From contig DATFWQ010000126.1 of assembly GCA_035259145.1 (NCBI GenBank), forward strand, positions 1 through 5,949: a stretch of DNA of 5,949 bases, written 5' to 3'. The stretch comes from CF-161 sp035259145 (GTDB lineage: Bacteria > Chloroflexota > Dormibacteria > Dormibacterales > Dormibacteraceae). Of this stretch, positions 1-5,045 are shown in pieces. The notes beneath the pieces are model-generated. The model made no database searches, was not told the origin of the DNA, and saw only the letters and a program-made list of their open reading frames with translations. The translations under genes were made by a program, and so were the position numbers. Position 1 is the stretch's first letter. Each line of letters opens with the position of its first letter.

Positions 1-162
1 GACCAGGAAGTCATCTTCGGCCTGCCCGGCCAGACTCTCACGATCACGCACCGCACCACCAGCCGCGAGTGCTATGTGCCCGGCGTCCTGCTGGCGATCC
101 GGCGCATCGCAGCGGAGCCGCGCTTCTACCGCGGCCTGGACGCCCTGCTCGGCCTGACGTAG
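1..162 (+). CDS. dapB: 4-hydroxy-tetrahydrodipicolinate reductase, C-terminal part only
   Basis: This is the last 53 codons of an open frame that enters from the left edge and ends at TAG 160-162. The translated tail carries the segment (E)VIFGLPGQTLTITHRTTSR followed by PGVLLAIRRI, which matches the C-terminal domain of DapB, where a GE-V-FGG-GQTLT-HD-sR pattern leads into a final helix beginning FMPGVLLA. DapB reduces the DapA product with NAD(P)H to tetrahydrodipicolinate in the cytoplasm, as part of diaminopimelate and lysine synthesis. The N-terminal nucleotide-binding domain and the catalytic His/Lys lie outside the window, so intactness cannot be judged. The position just upstream of asd and dapA strongly supports the call. 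The 87 nt to asd contain no convincing terminator or promoter, so co-transcription with asd is plausible. Confidence 0.9.
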   Translation, partial: DQEVIFGLPGQTLTITHRTTSRECYVPGVLLAIRRIAAEPRFYRGLDALLGLT

Positions 163-249
163 CCTCAACCGCCGTTATGGTCGACTACAACCTTTCTCGC
201 GGGGCCCGGAGGCCAGATAAGCCGGGGACCGCCGAGTAAACTCCTGCAC

Positions 250-1308
250 ATGTCCCGCCCAACTGAAGGATTGAACGTCGCCGTAGTCGGCGCCACCGGC
301 CTGGTCGGACAGGAGATGCTCCGCGTGCTCAAGCAGCGGAAGTTCCCGGTCGCCAGGCTGAAGGCGCTGGCGTCGGAGCGCTCGGCGGGCAGCGAGGTGC
401 GCTGGAACGGCTCGACCATCCCGATCGAGGCGCTCGCGGAGCACTCGTTCGCGGGCGTCGACCTCGCACTGTTCAGCGCCGGGTCCGGCGTCTCCCTGGT
501 CCACGCTCCAATCGCGGCTGAGGCGGGGGCGCTCGTCGTCGACAACAGCTCGGCCTGGCGGATGCAGCAGAACGTCCCACTCGTTGTGCCCGAGGTCAAT
601 CGTCGGGACATCTCCGCCAACGAGGGCATCATCGCCAATCCCAACTGCTGCGCCATACCGCTCGCCGTGGCTCTGGAGCCCCTACGCCGGGCCGCCGGGC
701 TGAAGCGGGTGGTAGTCGCCACCTACCAGTCCGCCTCCGGCGCGGGAAAGGCACTGGTCGATGAGCTGGAGGATCAAACGAAGGCGATCGCGGCCGGCCA
801 CGCACCTGAGGCCCACGTCTACCCGCACCAGCTTGCACACAACGTGGTGCCGGGCGGGTGGCCTGCTGAAGGGGAGGGCCATAACGAGGAAGAGGTCAAG
901 ATCGTGAGTGAGACGCGCAAGATCATGCACCAACCTGGTCTGCCCGTCGTGGCCACGTGCGTTCGGGTTCCAGTCCCGATCGGCCACGGCGCGGCCGTCT
1001 TCGTAGAGACGGAGCGGGAGCTCGGCCAGGACGAAGCTCGGGAAGTCCTGCGTGGGGGAGAGGGTATCGTGGTCGTCGACGGCCCCGGCGATCAGGACTA
1101 CCCGACGCCCGCCTCGATTGCGGGCAGCGACGAGGTGTACGTCGGCCGGATTCGCAAAGATCCGTCGACGAGCGGGGGCCTGGCGCTCTGGATCGTGTCC
1201 GACAATCTCCGCAAGGGCGCAGCGCTGAACGCCGTGCAGATCGCGGAGCGGGCACTCGATTTGGGGATTCTCTCGGGAGCACGGATGGGAGGGGTAAGCG
1301 ATGGCTGA
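250..1308 (+). CDS. asd: Aspartate-semialdehyde dehydrogenase
   Basis: A 352-residue enzyme of the usual length for Asd. It reduces aspartyl phosphate with NADPH to aspartate semialdehyde, the branch point to lysine/diaminopimelate, threonine and methionine. Seen in the sequence: the nucleotide-binding loop GATGLVG at residues 14-20; the active-site motif NPNC at 130-133, with Cys133 the nucleophile; Q160 in YQSASGAGK; the substrate-binding EE-K stretch near 214-217; R239 in the CVRVPV segment; and H246 in IGHG as the likely general acid-base. The ATG at 250 puts the GATGLVG loop at the normal distance from the N terminus, although no good Shine-Dalgarno sequence precedes it. The active-site Cys is followed directly by a second Cys (C134), where Ser or Thr is more common. 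The stop overlaps the dapA start by 8 nt, indicating translational coupling. Confidence 0.96.
   Translation: MSRPTEGLNVAVVGATGLVGQEMLRVLKQRKFPVARLKALASERSAGSEVRWNGSTIPIEALAEHSFAGVDLALFSAGSGVSLVHAPIAAEAGALVVDNSSAWRMQQNVPLVVPEVNRRDISANEGIIANPNCCAIPLAVALEPLRRAAGLKRVVVATYQSASGAGKALVDELEDQTKAIAAGHAPEAHVYPHQLAHNVVPGGWPAEGEGHNEEEVKIVSETRKIMHQPGLPVVATCVRVPVPIGHGAAVFVETERELGQDEAREVLRGGEGIVVVDGPGDQDYPTPASIAGSDEVYVGRIRKDPSTSGGLALWIVSDNLRKGAALNAVQIAERALDLGILSGARMGGVSDG
1287..1294 (+). promoter_or_regulatory. Strong Shine-Dalgarno for dapA, inside the asd 3' end
   Basis: GGGAGGGG ends 6 nt before the ATG at 1301. It is the best ribosome-binding site in the window. It lies within the last codons of asd and fixes the dapA start in the overlap, in line with coupled translation of the two genes. 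Confidence 0.75.
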
Positions 1309-2203
1309 GATCGGAAGGCTGCTCACGGCGATGGTGACGCCCTTCGACGAGGACGGCTCGGTCAGCTACGAGACCGCCCAGCGGCTCGCTCGCCAGCTCT
1401 GCGACGACGGCTCCGACGGAGTGATCATCGCCGGCACGACGGGCGAGTCGCCGACGTTGTCTGACGACGAGAAGGTGGAGCTGGTCAGGCAGGTCCGCGA
1501 GGCCATCCCCGACAAGAACGTCGTGGCGGGCACTGGCACCTACGACACCCACCACTCGGTGCGGCTATCGGCGCGGGCGATCGCGGCCGGGGCGGACGCC
1601 CTGCTGTGTGTGGTGCCCTACTACAACAAGCCGCCGCAGGAGGGCATGTACCAGCACTTCCGGGAGATCGCGAAGGCCGGCCCGGTGATCATGTACAACA
1701 TCCAGGCCCGGACCGGGGTCAATATGACTGCGGCGACCACGCTCCGTTGCGCCGAGCTGCCAGATGTGATCGGCGTGAAGGAGGCCAGCGGCGACATCGA
1801 CCAGATGGGATTCGTCTGCTCGGGGTCTCCGCCTGGATTCAAGGTCTGGTCGGGCGATGACAGCTTCACGCTGCCGCTGCTGGCAGTCGGGGGCTACGGC
1901 GTGATCTGCGTCGTGTCACACATTGCCGGCTCTTCGATGAAGGCGATGATCGAGGCCCATCTTGCGGGCCGTAACGAAGAGGCACGGCGAATCCATCTCG
2001 GGCTCCTGCCGGTGATCAAGGCGTTGATGACAACCGCCTCGAACCCGGTCCCTGTCAAGAGCGTGCTCAACGCGCTGGGCTTTCCAGCCGGCCCGTTCCG
2101 GCTGCCGCTCGTGCCGCTGCCCCAGGCCGACCTGGACAGGGTGCTCGGTGTAGTGCGCGGCGCCGGCGACCTGATCACGTTCGGCGTGGCTGCCAACGTC
2201 TAG
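1301..2203 (+). CDS. dapA: 4-hydroxy-tetrahydrodipicolinate synthase
   Basis: A 300-residue class I (Schiff-base) aldolase with the TIM-barrel layout of the DapA family. It condenses pyruvate with aspartate semialdehyde at the entry to diaminopimelate/lysine synthesis. Visible residues: GTTGES at 45-50 with T46/T47; VPYYNKP at 106-111, with Y108 the equivalent of E. coli Y107; Y132 and R137 in YNIQARTG; and the Schiff-base lysine K160 in GVKEASGD. The fourth residue of the YNxPxRTG motif is Gln135 instead of the usual Pro. By alignment with E. coli DapA, most contacts of the allosteric lysine site are changed (H53 to D55, H56 to K58, N80 to Y81, E84 to H85), so feedback inhibition by lysine is probably absent. 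The C terminus (GDLITFGVAANV) runs a few residues past many homologues. The stop TAG forms part of the terminal helix of the downstream RNA-like element. Confidence 0.96.
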   Translation: MAEIGRLLTAMVTPFDEDGSVSYETAQRLARQLCDDGSDGVIIAGTTGESPTLSDDEKVELVRQVREAIPDKNVVAGTGTYDTHHSVRLSARAIAAGADALLCVVPYYNKPPQEGMYQHFREIAKAGPVIMYNIQARTGVNMTAATTLRCAELPDVIGVKEASGDIDQMGFVCSGSPPGFKVWSGDDSFTLPLLAVGGYGVICVVSHIAGSSMKAMIEAHLAGRNEEARRIHLGLLPVIKALMTTASNPVPVKSVLNALGFPAGPFRLPLVPLPQADLDRVLGVVRGAGDLITFGVAANV

Positions 2204-2381
2204 ATGATTGATTCCGATTGGCGGCGAGAGATTCGGTGGCCAGGTGCCCCAGATCGTGGGCCTGCGCCAAGGACCGGAGCGAGCCCATTCGTCAATGGGT
2301 GAGCGAGGACCGCAGAAGCAGGGTCGCGAGATGGGGTGCATGGGCGCCGAAGATCCGTCGGCAATTCGGAATAAATCATCT
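2202..2381 (+). ncRNA. Candidate structured RNA, copy 1 (dapA-udg gap, family unrecognised)
   Basis: About 180 nt closed by a long-range helix: 2202-2209 with 2374-2381 (8 pairs), 2211-2216 with 2367-2372 (6), 2217-2220 with 2362-2365 (4) and 2222-2226 with 2356-2360 (5), separated by single mismatches or bulges. Pairs including G·U continue outward to 2198/2385. Inside are: a stem-loop near 2237-2269; a stem 2271-2311 with outer GG/CC and CC/GG pairs around an A·A mismatch, one bulged G, two tandem G·A/A·G steps alternating with GC pairs, then CCCATT/AATGGG closed by CGTC; the run GCAGAAG at 2312-2318; and GCATGGGCGCC at 2338-2348. The segment 2245-2251 could pair with 2332-2340 as a pseudoknot or alternative fold. 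G·U and tandem G·A elements favour the + strand, the direction of dapA and udg. It may be a 3'-UTR-derived RNA, a leader of the downstream gene, or a solo mobile RNA element. No coding potential is evident. Confidence 0.68.
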
Positions 2382-2434
2382 GGATCAGCCTTGATGGACT
2401 CCTCGCCTGCCGGCCGCAACGGGGATCGCCGGTT

Positions 2435-3094
2435 GTGAATGCGCCGTCGACACCCCCTCGCGAGTCGGCAGAGCTCGCTCGCCTGCACACGCAGATCCGT
2501 GCCTGCACGCGGTGCGGCCTGCACGCAACACGGACCCAGGCCGTCCCGGGCACAGGACCGGTAGACGCCGAGATCATGATCGTCGGCGAGGCTCCAGGGT
2601 TCACCGAGGACGTGCAGGGCCAGCCGTTCGTAGGGCCCGCAGGCAAGCTGCTGGACACTCTCCTGCAGCAGATCGGCCTCAGCCGGGAACAGGTGTTCAT
2701 CACCAATGTGCTCAAGTGCCGGCCGCCACAGAACCGCGACCCGATGCCGAGCGAGGCTGAAACCTGTCTGCCCTACCTTCGCCAGCAGTTTGCCCTCGTA
2801 AGGCCTAAGGCCGTGCTGGTCCTCGGACGTCACGCGCTCGAGCGAATGCTGCCGGGGGTTGGCACGATCTCGCGAGTGCATGGTCAGATCTTCATGCGCT
2901 CAGCCGTTGCGTTCATACCCTGCTACCATCCGGCCGCGGCGCTGCACAACGGGAGCCTTGTAGAGGACCTGCAGAAGGACTTCGACCGAGTCCGCGAATA
3001 TCTTGACCAGCTGCTGAGTAAGCCGGACGAGCCGGCTGGGGAGTCTGAGGCACCGACACGCGAGCCTGAACCCGAGCAGCTGCCGCTCATTTAG
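2435..3094 (+). CDS. Uracil-DNA glycosylase, family 4 (iron-sulfur)
   Basis: A 219-residue glycosylase that removes uracil from DNA to start base excision repair. Four cysteines with the family 4 spacing should hold a [4Fe-4S] cluster: C24 and C27 (CTRC), C95 in NVLKCRPP, and C111 in AETCLPYL, the last two 16 apart as in thermophile homologues. Motif A is GEAPG at 51-55 followed by ED and PFVGPAG; motif B is CYHPAAAL with H165. Position 163 is Cys where Thr is common. The core ends near 195 and is followed by an acidic, Pro/Glu-rich tail of about 24 residues that looks unstructured. The only suitable start is GTG 2435; the nearby ATG at 2439 is in another frame. A GGGGA run at 2421-2425 may act as a distant Shine-Dalgarno; it lies in the loop of a possible hairpin (2410-2414 with 2428-2432). 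RNA-like elements lie on both sides. Confidence 0.93.
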   Translation: MNAPSTPPRESAELARLHTQIRACTRCGLHATRTQAVPGTGPVDAEIMIVGEAPGFTEDVQGQPFVGPAGKLLDTLLQQIGLSREQVFITNVLKCRPPQNRDPMPSEAETCLPYLRQQFALVRPKAVLVLGRHALERMLPGVGTISRVHGQIFMRSAVAFIPCYHPAAALHNGSLVEDLQKDFDRVREYLDQLLSKPDEPAGESEAPTREPEPEQLPLI

Positions 3095-3338
3095 AGGTGC
3101 AGCCGAAAAGCCCGACCGGACCTCTGGCGCCCATGCGGCCCGTTGCATCCCCACTGCGTGGGGGCCCTTTTCCCCGGGCCTTCTGCGCTCCTCGCGTGCG
3201 CACTGCTAATGCGCGTGCTCCGGTGTTCCCCACCCCACGAAACCCACGGGTTTCGCGGGGACCCCGAGTCGGCGGCCCGGGCGCATTCGAACCACCTGGG
3301 CACCAGATGCCTCGGCCGGGTTTCCGGCCGCACCTCTA
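3092..3338 (-). ncRNA. Candidate structured RNA, copy 2, antisense to the RNase J leader
   Basis: Read on the minus strand, 3338-3321 pairs without a break with 3092-3109 (18 pairs, two of them G·U). After one bulged C (3110), 3320-3313 pairs with 3111-3118 (8 pairs, one G·U). All three G·U pairs would be A·C on the + strand, so the minus strand is the likely RNA. Inside are a 12-pair hairpin (3260-3249 with 3244-3233, one G·U), a stem-loop 3214-3210/3202-3198, and shorter G/C hairpins at 3180-3163 and 3163-3149. Compared with copy 1, in the same order: 3308-3293 (13/16 identical), TGCGCC at 3285-3280, ACCGGAGC at 3224-3217, 3195-3180 (15/16), TGGGGATGCA at 3153-3144, and GCATGGGCGCC at 3136-3126. 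It is about 67 nt longer than copy 1, from an extra hairpin in the 5' half and added G/C hairpins in the 3' half. A rival 7-pair hairpin (3330-3324 with 3319-3313) would compete with the terminal helix. Confidence 0.68.
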
Positions 3339-3343
3339 GCTCG

Positions 3344-4990
3344 ATGCCTGCGCTGCGCTACATCCCCCTGGGCGGCCTGGGCGAGGTCGGGATGAATATG
3401 TGGGCGCTGGAGTGGGAGGGACAGGTGCTCGTCATCGACGCGGGGCTCATGTTCCCCCACGAGGAGATGCTCGGCGTCGACCTTGTGCTCCCCGATCCCG
3501 CCTACCTTCTAGACCCAGGTCGCAGGGTGCTCGGCGTCTTCCTGACGCACGGCCACGAGGATCACATCGGCGGCCTCCCGTTCCTTCTCAAGCGACTCAA
3601 CGTGCCCGTCTACGGCACCGCGATCACTCTCGGACTGGTCAAACCGCGGCTCCGCGAGCACCGCGTGCTTCGGGAAGCCGACCTCCGAACCATCCGCCTC
3701 GGTGATCGTGTTCAGCTCGGCCCCTTCCGTGTCGAGACGATCCCGGTCTGTCACAGCATCCCGGGCGCGGCCGGACTGGCCATCGAGACGCCGGTCGGAC
3801 GCATCGTGTACACGAGCGACTTCAAGCTGGAACTGGACCCTCCCTGGGGCCACGGCACCGACGTGCAGCGCTTCCGACGGCTCGGCGACGACGGGGTGCT
3901 GCTGCTGCTGAGCGACTCCACCAACGCCGAGCGAGAGGGCGTCAGCGGCTCGGAGCGCGAGCTCCTGCCTCGGTTCGAGAGCATCTTCGACGCGGCACGT
4001 GGTCGCATCGTGGTCGCCACGTTTGCGTCCAACATCCACCGAATCCAGCTCGTGGTGCGGCTGGCCGCTCAACACGGCCGGCGTGTCGCGCTGGCTGGGC
4101 GCAGCCTGCGCAACGCCTTTGGCACCGCCCGCGAGCTTGGCTACCTGGACGTCCCCGACGGTCTCGTGGTTCGCCTCGAGGACGCCACTGACGATGATCG
4201 CCTGGTGCTGCTGACTGCCGGCAGCCAGGGCGAGCCCGTGTCGGCCCTCGCACGCTTCGCGGCCCGTCAGCACCCGGTCGTCAACGTACGCAGCGGTGAC
4301 TGGGTCGTGATCTCCGCCCGGCCGATTCCAGGCAACGAGCGCCTCGTCCACCGCACGATCGACAACCTGTACCGGAACGGCGCCGACCGCGTCTTCTACT
4401 CGGAGTTCGAGCACGTGCACGTGTCCGGGCACGCCCACCGCTCGGAACTTCGCGAGATCATCCGTACAGTCCGGCCTCGCTTCTTCGTGCCCGTCCACGG
4501 CGAGTACAGGCAGCTGTACCATCACGCTCAGCTGGCGCGCGAGGAAGGGATCCCCATCGACAACGTGTTCGTGGTCGAGGACGGCCGTGTCGTAGAGCTG
4601 ACCACGGATTCAGCCCGGGTCCTGGAGGAGGACCTGGCCGGTTATGTATTCGTGGACGGGCTCGGTATCGGCGACGTGGAGCAGGTCGTGCTGCGAGATC
4701 GGAGGCACCTCGCGAGCGACGGCATGCTGGTCGCCACTGTAGGCCTCGATCGGGACAGCGGCGCGATTCGAAGTGGACCTGAGCTGATCACGCGCGGCTT
4801 CATCCACCCAGAGCTCTCAGAGGAATTGATGGAAGAGGCCCGCGCGGCGGTGACGGAGGCGATCAGCGACGCGGGTCGCCGGCCTGACCTGACCCTGCTG
4901 CAAGAAGCTATGCACGACGCTCTGTCGCGCTTGTTGTGGAAGCGCACGCGCCGCCGGCCGATGGTCATTCCACTCTTGACGGAACTGTGA
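3344..4990 (+). CDS. rnj: Ribonuclease J (metallo-beta-lactamase/beta-CASP RNase)
   Basis: A 548-residue enzyme, the usual RNase J length. The family has 5'-3' exonuclease and endonuclease activity in mRNA decay and rRNA maturation. Residues counted from ATG 3344: N-terminal YIPLGGLGEVGMN; metal-binding THGHEDHIGG at 68-77 (H69, H71, D73, H74), H137 in CHSIPG and D159 in SDFK; beta-CASP region with SDSTNAEREG near 190-199, TAGSQGEP at 291-298 and SGHAH at 361-365; H385 in PVHGEYR completes the second metal-site set. The C-terminal domain spans roughly 430-548. The frame is open upstream to the udg stop, but homology begins only at MPALRYIPLGG, so 3344 is chosen over the ATG at 3143. No Shine-Dalgarno is visible, because the terminal helix of the upstream element ends 5 nt before the start. 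Linkage to dapA is conserved in several phyla. Confidence 0.96.
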   Translation: MPALRYIPLGGLGEVGMNMWALEWEGQVLVIDAGLMFPHEEMLGVDLVLPDPAYLLDPGRRVLGVFLTHGHEDHIGGLPFLLKRLNVPVYGTAITLGLVKPRLREHRVLREADLRTIRLGDRVQLGPFRVETIPVCHSIPGAAGLAIETPVGRIVYTSDFKLELDPPWGHGTDVQRFRRLGDDGVLLLLSDSTNAEREGVSGSERELLPRFESIFDAARGRIVVATFASNIHRIQLVVRLAAQHGRRVALAGRSLRNAFGTARELGYLDVPDGLVVRLEDATDDDRLVLLTAGSQGEPVSALARFAARQHPVVNVRSGDWVVISARPIPGNERLVHRTIDNLYRNGADRVFYSEFEHVHVSGHAHRSELREIIRTVRPRFFVPVHGEYRQLYHHAQLAREEGIPIDNVFVVEDGRVVELTTDSARVLEEDLAGYVFVDGLGIGDVEQVVLRDRRHLASDGMLVATVGLDRDSGAIRSGPELITRGFIHPELSEELMEEARAAVTEAISDAGRRPDLTLLQEAMHDALSRLLWKRTRRRPMVIPLLTEL

Positions 4991-5027
4991 ACTGCACCAC
5001 CTCCAGGCTGGGCATAGCTGTCAAGAT

Positions 5028-5042
5028 TGGGACTCGGTCCCA
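5028..5042 (+). other. Short perfect hairpin in front of the zinc-ribbon gene
   Basis: TGGGAC and GTCCCA (5028-5033 and 5037-5042) form a 6-pair stem with a TCG loop. It ends 3 nt before the ATG at 5046 and contains the only GGGA-like run near that start. No U-tract follows, so it is not a standard intrinsic terminator. It could reduce ribosome access or could be chance. The rest of the 55-nt gap after RNase J shows nothing else. Confidence 0.4.
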
Positions 5043-5045
5043 GAC

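Noticed and set aside
177..239. 20-codon open frame in the dapB-asd gap, possible leader peptide
   Set aside because: No Shine-Dalgarno, no run of regulatory codons such as Lys, Thr or Met, and no attenuator hairpins after it; chance is enough.
163..249. Promoter for asd (TACAAC near 186 or GATAAG near 216 as a -10 box)
   Set aside because: No -35-like hexamer at proper spacing for either.
2303..2325. SRP RNA-like or T-box-like motif around GACCGCAGAAGCAGGGTC
   Set aside because: Only loose similarity to the SRP apical consensus, and no T-box bulge sequence or specifier-stem features.
2204..2381. Lysine riboswitch, suggested by GCCGAAG and proximity to lysine genes
   Set aside because: The element lies downstream of dapA and in front of a repair gene. 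The remaining conserved core of the lysine riboswitch is not seen, and a second copy lies antisense to RNase J.
2202..2381. MITE with about 25-bp terminal inverted repeats
   Set aside because: Not fully excluded, but no target-site duplication is visible and the terminal repeats are not shared with the second copy although the interior is.
1916..2881. Long minus-strand open frame (321 codons) across dapA, the gap and udg
   Set aside because: It is a shadow of two well-supported plus-strand genes in high-GC DNA; the product has no recognisable domain.
3280..3293. tRNA T-arm on the minus strand (GGTTCGAATGCGCC)
   Set aside because: The T-stem has a mismatch, no acceptor, D or anticodon arms fit around it, and the motif is absent from the related copy at 2202-2381.
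3143..3343. N-terminal extension of RNase J by 67 residues
   Set aside because: The extension translates the RNA-like element, has no domain character, and homology to RNase J begins exactly at ATG 3344.
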